64,000 nt of DNA from Bifidobacterium actinocoloniiforme DSM 22766 (lineage in GTDB: Bacteria; Actinomycetota; Actinomycetes; Actinomycetales; Bifidobacteriaceae), in NCBI RefSeq assembly GCF_001263395.1, contig NZ_CP011786.1, forward strand, positions 1,488,001 to 1,552,000, given 5' to 3'. The notes beneath the pieces were generated by a model. It was not told where the DNA came from, did not search any database, and saw nothing but the letters and a program-made list of their open reading frames with translations. Position 1 is the stretch's first letter; each line of letters starts with the position of its first letter. This document shows positions 33,197 to 42,539 of the stretch, one piece after another. The position numbers and the translations under genes were made by a program.

Positions 33197-33225
33197 TTGA
33201 AATGGAAACGTTACCAGTATATGAT
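33197..33225 (+). promoter_or_regulatory. Promoter with embedded LacI-type operator for the alpha-galactosidase operon
   Basis: TTGAAA (33197-33202) and TATGAT (33220-33225) are spaced by 17 bases. The spacer begins with TGGAAACGTTACCA (33203-33216), a 14-base palindrome with one mismatch centred on CG, as LacI-family operators are. TGGTAACG recurs at 33308-33315. The neighbouring LacI gene at 39220 is the likely regulator. Confidence 0.7.
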
Positions 33226-33228
33226 GTT

Positions 33229-33307
33229 AATCAGCTCTGATAGCAGAGGTGCAACAAGGTATTATCCCTACAGTACTGTGGGTTGCCGCGTCTAATCAGA
33301 GTTGATT
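33229..33307 (+). other. Structured 5' leader of the alpha-galactosidase mRNA
   Basis: Bases 33229-33243 pair with 33292-33307 in a 15-bp stem containing one G-U pair and one bulged A. Inside it, GCAAC (33251-33255) pairs with GTTGC (33282-33286). Inside that, CC-ACA (33267-33272, bulged T) pairs with TGT-GG (33277-33281) around GTAC. The element sits between the -10 box and the start codon, so it would be transcribed. It matches no RNA family I know. Confidence 0.55.
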
Positions 33308-33342
33308 TGGTAACGATGCTAAAAGGAAGGTATTGGGCAATA

Positions 33343-35568
33343 ATGTCTTCGCTGAAATGGGGTAATAGCGAACTGGAGTTAGAGTTCGGTATTGCTTCGA
33401 CGCGCCCAGTCGTCATTCGTTCCGTGACCATGCTTTCCGCCGCGCGGCATTCGACATCTGCTATTGGGGAAACCATTGATGCCAACACGAATCTGGGTGC
33501 CGGTGGGGGAAATGAATCGACGGAAACCAAGGTGGTTTTTGAGCGGCCAATGCCGGTGGTAGAGCTCATGGCCGCACAGCGAGGCAGTGGGCACACCAAA
33601 TGCAGCAGACGGTTGATTGAGACATCGCTGGGCGCGTCTCTCAGATACACCGGCGCTGTGAAGAAACATACTGATGACGCGGATATGCTGACTATATCAA
33701 TGGACAGCGAACTGGGGTTGGCTGTAAACCTGAGTTTTGAGCTGCCGGCGGGTTGCACCATGATGCGGGTGACAGCAGAGGTGACGAATACGATTGACGC
33801 GCCGCTGGTACTGGAATCCTTGGCTGTATGCTGTCTACCGTTCGGAGTGCGAGCCCATAGCGGTGGTGAGAAAAGCACCGACCTGCTGGACGGCTGGGCC
33901 CTCACAGAATGCGCCGCAGATTGGCTAGGCGAAGGTCGCTGGGCCACGAACCCCATGCGGCGGTTGTGCCCGGCCCTCGGCAATGACCTGGTGGGGCGGA
34001 ATCCGCAAGGGGCACACTCGGTCGTCTCGGAAGGTACGTTCTCGACGGGCACCTCGATGCCTATGGGGATTGTGAGCAACCAGGGGGAAGGCATAGCCTG
34101 GCTCTTCCAGGTGGAGCACAACGGAGCCTGGCGCTGGGAAGTCGGTGAGAGGGAAGACAAGGAGGGGTACCTGGCCCTCAGTGGTCCCACTTACCGCGAC
34201 CATGGCTGGTCCACAACCCTGATGAAGGGATGCAGCTTCACTTCGGTACCTGTTTCAGTGGCTTTGGGGCACAACGTGGATGATGTGATCGCCAGCGTTA
34301 CCCGGTACCGCCGAATGGAGCATTCTGCCCTTGATGAGATAGGACGCCCCGGGATTATTTTCAATGATTATATGAATACGCTGAACGGCGATCCTACCCG
34401 GGACAAGCTTATGCCGCTAGTGGAGGCTGCCGCACAGGTCGGCGCGGAAGTATTCTGCATCGACGCCGGCTGGTACGACGACACCGGCGATTGGTGGCCT
34501 TCCGTGGGCGAGTGGATGCCCTCCAGCAAGCGCTTCCCCAACGGACTATCCGAGGTAACCGACGCTATCCGAGAGCGTGGGATGGTGCCGGGCTTATGGA
34601 TGGAGCCTGAGGTGATTGGCGTGAAGAGCCCGCTAGCCGCTGAACTGCCGGACGAGGCGTTCTTCTTGCACGCCGGGCAGCGGGTTGTGGAACAAGAGCG
34701 CTACCTGCTGGATTTCAGGAACCCGGTCGTGATAGAGCGAATGAATGGCGTAGTGGACCGCCTGATTAAACAGTTCGGCGTGGGGTATTTCAAATTCGAC
34801 TACAACGTGATGCCCGGTCCCGGCACAACCTACAAGGCTGATAGTCCAGGAGATGGCCTGCTGGGTCACAACCGGGCTTATAGCGCTTGGATACAGGGGC
34901 TACACCGCAGACATCCGAACCTGATATTAGAGAACTGCTCGTCGGGGGGCATGAGGGAGGACTTTGCGCAGACAGCGCTTTTCCGCCTCAACTCCACCTC
35001 CGACCAGCAGGACTTCCGTAAATATCCAACCATCACGGCTACCGCGCCATTGGCGATGCTGCCGGAGCAAGCAGGGAACTGGGCGTATCCATCGGCCGAG
35101 ATGGACGATGAGGAATTCGTTTTTGCGCTGGTGAACACCATGCCCGGACACTTCTTCATGTCCGGCTACCTCAACCGCTTCTCCGACCGGCAGATTGAAC
35201 TAGTCAAGGTGGCCGTTGCGGCCTACCGTGAGAGCATCCAGCCGGTCATCACCCAAGCTGTTCCTTTCTGGCCATTAGGGCTGCCCCAGTGGGAGGACAA
35301 GAGCGTGGCTTTGGGGCTGGACTGTGGCGGTGGCCGAGCACTGCTGACGGTGTGGGCCCGCTGCTGTGAGGAAGGCCGGTTGAGCGTGCCGCTGCCGAAG
35401 TGGCGAGGCAAAGCCTGTGAAGTTCGGCCGGTCTTCCCTGCTTTTGATACTCGAGAATCTGGGATGCAGGCTTGGTCCTGCAACTGGGACGAAGAAGGAG
35501 GTGAACTCAAGCTAGAGCTGCCGAAAGGCATCTACACGGCTCGGATATATGAAATATCGGTGCGCTGA
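33343..35568 (+). CDS. aga: Alpha-galactosidase, GH36
   Basis: This enzyme hydrolyses alpha-1,6-linked galactose from raffinose, stachyose or melibiose. It is 741 residues long. The N-terminal beta-sandwich covers about 1-320 and the barrel follows, with FCIDAGWYDDTGDWWPSVGEW, the nucleophile in YFKFDYN (Asp486), ENCSSGGMREDF and the acid/base in STSDQQDFRKY (Asp554). There is no signal peptide, so it is cytoplasmic and works on imported oligosaccharide. AAGGAAGG about 12 bases before ATG 33343 supports that start; earlier in-frame starts fall at or near the leader hairpin. It is the first gene of an operon with a binding protein and two permeases. Confidence 0.92.
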   Translation: MSSLKWGNSELELEFGIASTRPVVIRSVTMLSAARHSTSAIGETIDANTNLGAGGGNESTETKVVFERPMPVVELMAAQRGSGHTKCSRRLIETSLGASLRYTGAVKKHTDDADMLTISMDSELGLAVNLSFELPAGCTMMRVTAEVTNTIDAPLVLESLAVCCLPFGVRAHSGGEKSTDLLDGWALTECAADWLGEGRWATNPMRRLCPALGNDLVGRNPQGAHSVVSEGTFSTGTSMPMGIVSNQGEGIAWLFQVEHNGAWRWEVGEREDKEGYLALSGPTYRDHGWSTTLMKGCSFTSVPVSVALGHNVDDVIASVTRYRRMEHSALDEIGRPGIIFNDYMNTLNGDPTRDKLMPLVEAAAQVGAEVFCIDAGWYDDTGDWWPSVGEWMPSSKRFPNGLSEVTDAIRERGMVPGLWMEPEVIGVKSPLAAELPDEAFFLHAGQRVVEQERYLLDFRNPVVIERMNGVVDRLIKQFGVGYFKFDYNVMPGPGTTYKADSPGDGLLGHNRAYSAWIQGLHRRHPNLILENCSSGGMREDFAQTALFRLNSTSDQQDFRKYPTITATAPLAMLPEQAGNWAYPSAEMDDEEFVFALVNTMPGHFFMSGYLNRFSDRQIELVKVAVAAYRESIQPVITQAVPFWPLGLPQWEDKSVALGLDCGGGRALLTVWARCCEEGRLSVPLPKWRGKACEVRPVFPAFDTRESGMQAWSCNWDEEGGELKLELPKGIYTARIYEISVR

Positions 35569-35669
35569 TAATCACTGCGCCGGTTAAGGGGCGGCGGTGC
35601 AGTCCGCAGCGGGTATCCGCCCGGGCTGCTCGCTGATAATTGGAAGATACATTCGAGAAAGGGATAACG

Positions 35670-37052
35670 ATGACGTTAATCCACAAGAGCACTAGCAAGC
35701 GCGGGACGGCCAGAGTCATACGGCTGCTGGCGGCAGTAACTGCGGCAGGACTGGGTGTTTCACTGATGGCGGGCTGCGGCAATCCTGCATCAAGCGCGGA
35801 CGATACCGACACTTCAGCATCGGGATACTGGCCAGCAGCCCAGCAGAAGCTTGGCGGAGTGACCCTCAAGTTCTGGACCTCACCTCAGGCGAACAAGATC
35901 CCCGCCCAAGTAATTAAGGATTTTGAGAAGGCTACTGGCGCCAAGGTCGATCTGATAACGATTCCCGAGGTCTACGAGAACAACGCACAAACTAAAATCA
36001 CCACCGGTGATGTGCCGGACTTGGGCTTCTGGCAGCCCACCAGGTCCATGCTTGCTGGTTTCGTGGCTCAGGGCAAGCTCCAGAAACTGGACAACGCTCC
36101 ATTCGAGAAGAACTACAAGCCAGGTATTGACGATCAGGCGGGTCTGTACAACAAGACCCGTTATGCTGTGATGGTGAGCGCCCCATCGACCATGGGCGTT
36201 TACTATAACAAGGATGTGTTCAAGTCTGCGGGCGTGGATGAAACACCACAGAATTGGAACGAGTTCGTGCAGACTGCGGAGCACATCAAGGATGCCGATG
36301 TGCCTGGGGTGCAGTCGCCGCTGTTTGAGATGGGCGGTTCACAGTGGGGGACTCAGTGGGCCGTGCAGGTCCAGCTGGCAGAGGCAGCCAAAGCCGGGCT
36401 GTGGGATCGGGTGAACTCCGGCAAGGAGAAGTTCACCGATAAGACCATCATGGAGGCCATCACCAACTACCAGGACCTGTTTAAGAAGGGCCTATATAAC
36501 GCGGACGCTGGTTCAGCTAAGGACACAGCCCAGGAGCAGGCGCTGTGGGACGGCAAGACCTCGATGATATTCGGCAACACCAGCCAATTCATGGCTGTTG
36601 CTGCGCTCGCCGGCAACGACAAGGCACAGTTGGACCAGAAGATTGGGTACTTCCCCATCTCCAAGGACGGCAACTACACTACGACGATTCCCGATGGGTC
36701 CAACGGCGTGGTGGCCTTCAAAACCGGAGACAGTAAGCGTGAGGCGGCCGCTCGTCAGTTCATCAACTTCTGGATGAGCGACGGGTACGAGGCATTCATC
36801 AAGCAACAAAATAACATCTCAGTGTTCAAGAACGTGGAATCGCCCAGCACAGTGCCGCAGGCGGCTCTGGACGCGTCCAAGTCCATCCAGCACAGCGTCG
36901 GCTCCATGCAGTTGCAGGCGCTAGCTAACCCTGACTTATACGTGAACCTGGCCAGCATGGTCAACGGTACGATGACGCCGCAGCAAGTGGCGCAGACTAC
37001 CCAGGACCAGTTCGCCCAGGTGGCGAAGGCCCAAGGAGCCAAGGGCTTCTAG
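35670..37052 (+). CDS. ABC sugar-binding lipoprotein (probable raffinose-type substrate)
   Basis: This extracellular solute-binding protein of family 1 has 460 residues. A lipoprotein signal ends in SLMAGC, giving a lipidated Cys36. Typical binding-protein blocks follow, such as VTLKFWTSPQANK, APSTMGVYYNKDVF and GKTSMIFGNTSQF. It lies 101 bases after the alpha-galactosidase stop and before two permease genes. AAAGGGA precedes ATG 35670. The substrate is inferred from the operon: alpha-galactosides such as raffinose or melibiose. Confidence 0.9.
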   Translation: MTLIHKSTSKRGTARVIRLLAAVTAAGLGVSLMAGCGNPASSADDTDTSASGYWPAAQQKLGGVTLKFWTSPQANKIPAQVIKDFEKATGAKVDLITIPEVYENNAQTKITTGDVPDLGFWQPTRSMLAGFVAQGKLQKLDNAPFEKNYKPGIDDQAGLYNKTRYAVMVSAPSTMGVYYNKDVFKSAGVDETPQNWNEFVQTAEHIKDADVPGVQSPLFEMGGSQWGTQWAVQVQLAEAAKAGLWDRVNSGKEKFTDKTIMEAITNYQDLFKKGLYNADAGSAKDTAQEQALWDGKTSMIFGNTSQFMAVAALAGNDKAQLDQKIGYFPISKDGNYTTTIPDGSNGVVAFKTGDSKREAAARQFINFWMSDGYEAFIKQQNNISVFKNVESPSTVPQAALDASKSIQHSVGSMQLQALANPDLYVNLASMVNGTMTPQQVAQTTQDQFAQVAKAQGAKGF

Positions 37053-37165
37053 GCTGACCGGCGGGCGGCATCGCTCTTCCCGGCCGTCGCCCGCTTTGCC
37101 CCTCTCCCCAGGATCGTTGACGGAGACGAGCACTGCATTTATGGATTTAACAGAAAGGAGCTGCG

Positions 37166-38179
37166 ATGTCTGAGCCAGTAACAGCGGCCGGCCGCGGTTC
37201 ATCCGCAGAGAGCGGAGCTGCGTCTGCGGGCGCCCTTGAACGCGGGCAGAAGCTGGGCGGGGCACTCGGGTCAGGTTCCGCCAGGAGCGGCCGGGTGCGC
37301 GACAACGTCGTGCTGAAAAAGAACTATCCGCTGCGATTTCTGGTTCCCGCTGCGGCGGTGCTGATGATGTTCTTCTTCGTGCCGACCGTGCTCAACTTCA
37401 TCTACGCGTTTACCGATTGGTCAGCTTTCAAGACGACTATATCCTTCAATGGGCTCGACAACTTCCTGAGTCTGTTCAATAACGGTATACTGCTGCGAGA
37501 TTTGCGCATTACGTTAATGTTTGCCGTGTGCGTGGCATTCTTCCAGAATGTGTTCGGCCTGATTCTGGCGGTCCTGCTGGAAAGGGACACCACCGAGAAC
37601 CGTATAGCCCGGGTGCTCTTCTTCGTCCCGGTGCTCATGTCCGCTTTGGCCGTCGGCTACGTCTGGCAGGCTATTCTGCAGGCCAACGGCGCCCTGGACC
37701 AGATTCTGAGCTTCTTCGCAGGGCACGCAATCAGCACGGCTTGGTTGGGCAGCACCACCTGGTCCATCGTCATTGTCTCCGCCATCCAAGGCTGGAAATG
37801 GGCGGGTCTGGCCATGCTCATCTATTTGTCTGGACTCAAGACCATTGACGAGGACATATTGGAGGCGGCGAGGATGGACGGCGCGAACGAGTGGCAGGTT
37901 TTTTGGAAAATCAAGTTCCCGTTGCTGGCTCCCGCGCTCACCTTCAATGTGGCCACATCCCTGTTAGGTTCGATGAATGGTTTTGATACTGTGCAGGCAA
38001 CTACTGCGGGCGGCCCCGGCGGATCTACTGAAATTCTGAATTTATTTGTGTGGAGGACCTTCGGGCAGGGACTCTATTCGCAGTCGACCATGATGAGTCT
38101 GCTGCTCTTCCTGACCGTGATGGTTATCGCAATACCGCTCATCTGGTATTTGCGTAGGAGAGAGGCGAAAATCCTATGA
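37166..38179 (+). CDS. ABC sugar permease, MalF-like
   Basis: This 337-residue inner-membrane subunit has about six helices after an unusually long polar N terminus (residues 1-48, Gly/Ser/Ala/Arg-rich). The cytoplasmic EAA loop reads EAARMDGANEWQVFWKIKFP, the docking site for the ATPase. AAGGAG precedes ATG 37166. Its stop overlaps the next permease start as ATGA. Confidence 0.92.
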   Translation: MSEPVTAAGRGSSAESGAASAGALERGQKLGGALGSGSARSGRVRDNVVLKKNYPLRFLVPAAAVLMMFFFVPTVLNFIYAFTDWSAFKTTISFNGLDNFLSLFNNGILLRDLRITLMFAVCVAFFQNVFGLILAVLLERDTTENRIARVLFFVPVLMSALAVGYVWQAILQANGALDQILSFFAGHAISTAWLGSTTWSIVIVSAIQGWKWAGLAMLIYLSGLKTIDEDILEAARMDGANEWQVFWKIKFPLLAPALTFNVATSLLGSMNGFDTVQATTAGGPGGSTEILNLFVWRTFGQGLYSQSTMMSLLLFLTVMVIAIPLIWYLRRREAKIL

Positions 38180-39060
38180 CGAACGCGAGTTTTGAGGCGA
38201 GTAAAATTAATTCCGGCGGTCATGTCGTCGGTACAGGTGGCGGGCGGAAAAGCCGGATCATACATTCCCTTGTGCTGGTCGTGCTGGTGGTGGCCTGTCT
38301 GGGTGTGCCCTTCTACTTGCTGGTGGTGACGGCGGGTAAAGACCAGGCGGAGGCGCTCAGGCTTTCCCTGGCGTTGCCCACCAAGTGGCATCTGTTCGAG
38401 AATTTTGGCACTGTGCTCTCCCAGGGCAAAATGATTTCGGCCTTCTTTGGCAGTTTACTGGTGACCGTCCCCTCGGTGTTGTTGGCGCTGGTGTTCGGTT
38501 CGATGGCTTCGTGGATCCTGGCGCGCCGTACTACCCGGATGATGGCCGTGGTGTACGCGCTATGCATCTCCGGGCTGATTTTGCCGCCGGCGGTGGTGAC
38601 TGTGATGTTGCTGCTCAAGATGATTGGGTTGGCTGGTACGGCCATAGGTATGATTTGTGTTTATGTAGGTATCTACTTATCAACTGTGATTTTCTTCGTG
38701 ACAGGCTTCATCAGAACGATACCGGTGTCGTTGGAGGAGTCGGCGCGCATCGACGGTGCCTCACCCATGCGGGTGTTCTTCACTATCGTGCTGCCCCTGT
38801 TGGGCCCGACGATGGCGTCCGCCACCATCCTGCTCATCCTCTACATTTGGAACGACGTGTTTTACGCCTTGTTCATCCTGTCCGGGAAGATGGATACCTT
38901 GCCGCTCAACCTCTATAATGTGGCGAATGCAGGCTTGTACCTGAACAACTGGCACTACATCTTCGCATACATCATTCTAATGAGCCTGCCGCTTCTGATT
39001 ATCTTCGCTGTGGCGCAGAAGAAGATCATCTCCGGCATTACCGGTGGCGCGGTCAAGTGA
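38176..39060 (+). CDS. ABC sugar permease, MalG-like
   Basis: This 294-residue partner permease has six predicted helices and the EAA loop EESARIDGASPMRVFFTIVLP. It is translationally coupled to the upstream permease by a four-base overlap. No ATPase gene follows; the next gene is the LacI regulator. The importer must therefore use an ATPase encoded elsewhere. Confidence 0.92.
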   Translation: MTNASFEASKINSGGHVVGTGGGRKSRIIHSLVLVVLVVACLGVPFYLLVVTAGKDQAEALRLSLALPTKWHLFENFGTVLSQGKMISAFFGSLLVTVPSVLLALVFGSMASWILARRTTRMMAVVYALCISGLILPPAVVTVMLLLKMIGLAGTAIGMICVYVGIYLSTVIFFVTGFIRTIPVSLEESARIDGASPMRVFFTIVLPLLGPTMASATILLILYIWNDVFYALFILSGKMDTLPLNLYNVANAGLYLNNWHYIFAYIILMSLPLLIIFAVAQKKIISGITGGAVK

Positions 39061-39219
39061 GACCGGGATTGGTTGACCATCACTCACCACCGTCGGTTTG
39101 AAGCGATGGTTCAAAGTGTGGCAAAATCGAAACGGTGCTGAACGGTAGTCGTCGTACGGGTTCGCCTGGCTGAGGAATCGCTCCCTGGCCGGGCGAATCC
39201 GTGTAGGAAGAGGCAGTTC

Positions 39220-40293
39220 ATGGTCAATGCGCAGCAGCGAATGCCGTCCATCAAGGACGTCGCTCGGCAGGCGGGAGTATCCGTTACGACAGTGTCGCGC
39301 TATCTCAACGGTGGGCCGCACCTGAGCGAGCAGAAGCGCTTGGCCATAGCCAAGGCGGTGGAAGAGCTTAACTACCGGCCCAACACAATAGCTCGGGCCC
39401 TGGTATCTAGCGAATTCCAGTCCATAGCCGTCATCGCGACCGACATCAGTCTGTATGGCACCATGCAACTGGTGCAGGGCATTGAGCAGGCGGCTCGCCA
39501 GCGCGGTTATCTGGTGACGGTGACGCTGGTGGGAAACGGTAGGGGAAACGTACGCGAGACCGTTGACCAGCTGATACGCAACAGGCCAATTGGCTGCGTT
39601 ATCCTTGACATCGAACGGTCCAGCCTGCTGCACTCCTTTGCTGGATATATAGCGAAAGCGCTACCGACGGTGATTGTCGATGAGACGGACCGGACCCAAG
39701 GCAATCTGCCTATAGGCGCATACCATGGGGGTTATCAGGTGACCCAATATCTGCTTAGGCTTGGGCACAAGACTGTGTATCACGTGGCGATTCCTGAGAA
39801 TGGCAACACATATACGCGCTCCTTTGGCTGGCGGAAAGCGCTGGAAGAAGCGGGGGCGGTGGTTCCCAGTCCGATACCTTGCTCCTGGGATCCGCGCGAG
39901 GCCGAGCAGATAGGGCGGTACCTTTCTTCGTACTTGGAGGTCACCGCGATTTTTGCGGGAAACGACGAGATTGCGGCCGGTGTCATACGTGGGCTACTGC
40001 TGGAGGGTAAGCGAGTGCCCGCTGACGTAAGTGTAGCAGGATTCGATGATAATCCAATCGGCGAGCTGACAGTGCCGAGCATCACCACCTGGCGGCAGGA
40101 TTTTCAGGAGATTGGCGCGAGGGCGGTTAGCAGACTGGCCGATGAGCCCGACGGCAAGCCGGGCGACAAGAGTGGAGTGAGCGGCGGCAGAGCCTCGAGC
40201 GAAGGGTGCACAGTTGATGATGAGGTGCCGGCTCGGCTAATCATTCGTGAGTCCACCGCGCCGCCGCCTTCGCTGGCGGCAGCGGAGGGGTGA
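39220..40293 (+). CDS. LacI-family regulator of the alpha-galactoside locus
   Basis: This 357-residue regulator has an N-terminal DNA-binding domain, PSIKDVARQAGVSVTTVSRYL, a hinge helix ending in RPNTIARAL and a sugar-binding core of about residues 62-330. The tail (DEPDGKPGDKSGVSGGRAS) is a polar insertion near the C terminus. It lies 159 bases after the permease gene, with the inverted repeat TTTGAA-N7-TTCAAA at 39097-39115 between them, possibly its own control site. It most likely binds the operator inside the alpha-galactosidase promoter and responds to galactoside. Confidence 0.88.
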   Translation: MVNAQQRMPSIKDVARQAGVSVTTVSRYLNGGPHLSEQKRLAIAKAVEELNYRPNTIARALVSSEFQSIAVIATDISLYGTMQLVQGIEQAARQRGYLVTVTLVGNGRGNVRETVDQLIRNRPIGCVILDIERSSLLHSFAGYIAKALPTVIVDETDRTQGNLPIGAYHGGYQVTQYLLRLGHKTVYHVAIPENGNTYTRSFGWRKALEEAGAVVPSPIPCSWDPREAEQIGRYLSSYLEVTAIFAGNDEIAAGVIRGLLLEGKRVPADVSVAGFDDNPIGELTVPSITTWRQDFQEIGARAVSRLADEPDGKPGDKSGVSGGRASSEGCTVDDEVPARLIIRESTAPPPSLAAAEG

Positions 40294-40397
40294 ATTGCTC
40301 CGGGCGGGTATCGATGCGAGCCTTGTCGCCATTGTCTGGGGCTGTGTGGCGGGCGAGAAATACCAGTGGCTAGAGCGATTCTGGGGCAATCGGGGGA

Positions 40398-41237
40398 TCA
40401 GCGGGTCCAGTCAAAGCCCTGCCGCTCGATGGAGGGCGCCATGGGGTGGTGGGCGTTCTCCTGGCCGAAGGCTTTGTCAGCTATGATCTGCCTGAAAGTC
40501 TTACGCGGTGCGTCCATATGGCGGATGTCCCGGTAGTAGCGGAACACGGTCTCGTCGAAGTCAGACAGAGCTTCGCCGATCTCGTCTTCGCTGGGTCTAC
40601 GGTAAGAGTTCTCGAAAATCTGCGCTGGCCGGGGCATACGCGGCTTCAGAGCCGGACCCTGAGCCGGTTTCCCGATGGCGAGGCCCAGCACCGGGTAAAC
40701 CAGTTTCGGCAGTTGCAGAAGCTCAATCAGCTCGTCTGGGTCGTTGAGGACCGAGCCCAGGATGACGCATCCTAAGCCGAGCGAGTAGGCGGCGGTCTCC
40801 ATCGCGTGGAGGGCCAGGACCGCATCATTCTCCGACTGGAGGAAGACGTAGCTGGAGTTCAGGTTGAAGGAGTCCGCGTCCATGTCGGCGTCGGGGTTTT
40901 CCGCCGCTACCAGGTCTGCGTTGCGCCGTTGGTCAGCCAGGAAAATGTAGAGGAGGGGGGCTTGGACGATGTAATCCTGACCCGCTTCCTGGGCTATGGC
41001 TTGGGCAATCTTCGGATCGGTGACACGGATGGCTGACCACTCGTTGAAATAACGGCTGGTGGCGGCGTGCTGGGCGGCTGATTCCAAGGACTGCACGCTC
41101 GCGGGGTCAATGGGATCCGGGGAGAAGGCTCGAATGGAGCGACGCTCCAGCAGTACCCGGATGGTTTCATTGGGGGCCGCGCCTCGCAGGTCGGTAGGGG
41201 CGCAGCTGTGCATAGTACGGTCTTTTGGATTGGTCAT
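40398..41237 (-). CDS. Nitroreductase-family flavin oxidoreductase (NfsA-like)
   Basis: This FMN-dependent, NAD(P)H-using reductase has 279 residues. The opening LLERRSIRAFSPDPID is the phosphate-binding Arg-Arg-Ser motif of the family. AAYSLGLGCVILGSVLNDPDELIELL and PVLGLAIGKPAQGPALKPRMP mark the NfsA-type group. The natural substrate is unknown. The 5' start has only a poor ribosome site; Met9 is an alternative. It is convergent with the LacI gene, and the 104-base gap between them has no recognised element. Confidence 0.85.
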   Translation of the reverse strand: MTNPKDRTMHSCAPTDLRGAAPNETIRVLLERRSIRAFSPDPIDPASVQSLESAAQHAATSRYFNEWSAIRVTDPKIAQAIAQEAGQDYIVQAPLLYIFLADQRRNADLVAAENPDADMDADSFNLNSSYVFLQSENDAVLALHAMETAAYSLGLGCVILGSVLNDPDELIELLQLPKLVYPVLGLAIGKPAQGPALKPRMPRPAQIFENSYRRPSEDEIGEALSDFDETVFRYYRDIRHMDAPRKTFRQIIADKAFGQENAHHPMAPSIERQGFDWTR

Positions 41238-41350
41238 ACTGCCATTCTGACAGTCCGGGGGTATGAGCGCAAGGTTTGGAGCCGCGATTACGTTGCTCGG
41301 GAAAATCGGTGGTCTCAGATGCCGGTGGTGATATCGGACCCGTCTTAGGC

Positions 41351-41740
41351 TCAGTGTTTGTTCTGAGTGCGCTGGTGACGCCGGTCGATCAAGGCTTGGG
41401 AACCGCGATCGGAGAGTTCGGAGACCACTGCGGTAAAGGCCGCCGAGAGGGCCGCGAAAGCCACGCTGGCTAGGGCGGTCCCTTGTCCCTGACCATCGCC
41501 CTCCTGGTCTACGCCCGAATTGCGCGCCTTGGAACGCGCATCCCGCACCGAATCGAAGAGCTTGCCGGCCACTAGGCCAGTAACGCTGGGTAGGGCGAGC
41601 TTGACCAGCTTGTCGCCTAAGGAATCAGGATCGTTGTTCACATGCGCTCGCATCTCGTCCACCTTCTCGTCCAATTTGCGCAAGCGCTCCACCGCACGAT
41701 CGGTGGCAGCGCTAGCATCATGCCTATCCGCTTGGCTCAT
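41351..41740 (-). CDS. DUF4235 small membrane-associated protein
   Basis: This 129-residue protein matches the DUF4235 pattern with KLVKLALPSVTGLVAGKLFDSV followed by a second hydrophobic stretch (ALASVAFAALSAAFTAVVSEL). A heptad-like charged N terminus (DRAVERLRKLDEKVDEMRAHV) suggests a coiled coil. The function is unknown in the family. GAGGGG right before ATG 41740 fixes the start. It shares its direction with the nitroreductase gene downstream. Confidence 0.75.
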   Translation of the reverse strand: MSQADRHDASAATDRAVERLRKLDEKVDEMRAHVNNDPDSLGDKLVKLALPSVTGLVAGKLFDSVRDARSKARNSGVDQEGDGQGQGTALASVAFAALSAAFTAVVSELSDRGSQALIDRRHQRTQNKH

Positions 41741-41827
41741 GCCCCTCATTATCGCACAGGACGCCACGGTCCGCAGGGAGCAGCGCGCTTGAGCGAAAAG
41801 GGGTTTGCTGGATGTTAGTCTAGGACT

Positions 41828-42529
41828 ATGGTAGACAAAGCTCAGTATGCCAACGATGAAGCTGAAGCAAGAGGTTGCCTGGTGCTCTTACGCCATGGAG
41901 AGACGGAGTGGAGCCAATCAGGACAATACACGGGCAGAACCGATCTGCCCCTGGTCGGACAGGGAAGGCGCCAAGCTGTCGAGGCGGGTCTACGCCTGGC
42001 CCGTGAGTTCCCGGATGGGTTCGACGATGGCTGCGTTTTCTCAAGCCCGCTGGACCGTGCCCAACAGACTGCGGCTCTGGCTGGCTTCGAGCATGCGCGA
42101 ACCCTGGAGTCACTCGCGGAATGGGATTATGGTCGCGCTGAAGGCCGCCGTGAGGAGGAGGTCTCGCGTCTGCTAGGCAGGCCGTGGAAACTGTGGGAGG
42201 ATGGTCCTGAAGCAATTGACCGCCGGCTGGGCGGTGACCGTGAGGCGCCTTTGCCTTCGGGCGGTGCCGTCCTTGTGCGGAATAGCGATGGTGAGAGCTT
42301 GAGGCAGGTGAGCGAGAGGGCCGCGGCTGTGGTGCGGCGGTTGCAGCCCTTGATCGAGCAGGGGCAGCGGGTCTTGTTGGTGGCCCACGCGCATGTGCTG
42401 CGCATACTCACGACTCAGTGGCTGGGCTTGGAGCCGTCTGCGGCCCAGCTCTTGCGCATGAACACGGCCCATTATGGCGTGCTGGGACGGTATAGGGGGG
42501 GCAACGTCCTTAAACGGTGGAACTGCTGA
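41828..42529 (+). CDS. Histidine phosphatase family protein (phosphoglycerate mutase-like)
   Basis: This 233-residue protein has the catalytic signature LLRHGETEWSQSGQYTGRTDLPL, with the phosphorylated histidine in RHG and a later LLVAHAHVLRIL carrying the second histidine. It probably dephosphorylates a small phosphometabolite. The sequence does not separate a mutase from a phosphatase, but the lack of the dimeric mutase's extended C terminus favours phosphatase. AGGACT precedes ATG 41828. It is followed 10 bases later by the YesL-like gene. Confidence 0.85.
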   Translation: MVDKAQYANDEAEARGCLVLLRHGETEWSQSGQYTGRTDLPLVGQGRRQAVEAGLRLAREFPDGFDDGCVFSSPLDRAQQTAALAGFEHARTLESLAEWDYGRAEGRREEEVSRLLGRPWKLWEDGPEAIDRRLGGDREAPLPSGGAVLVRNSDGESLRQVSERAAAVVRRLQPLIEQGQRVLLVAHAHVLRILTTQWLGLEPSAAQLLRMNTAHYGVLGRYRGGNVLKRWNC

Positions 42530-42539
42530 TTGGAGCGTT

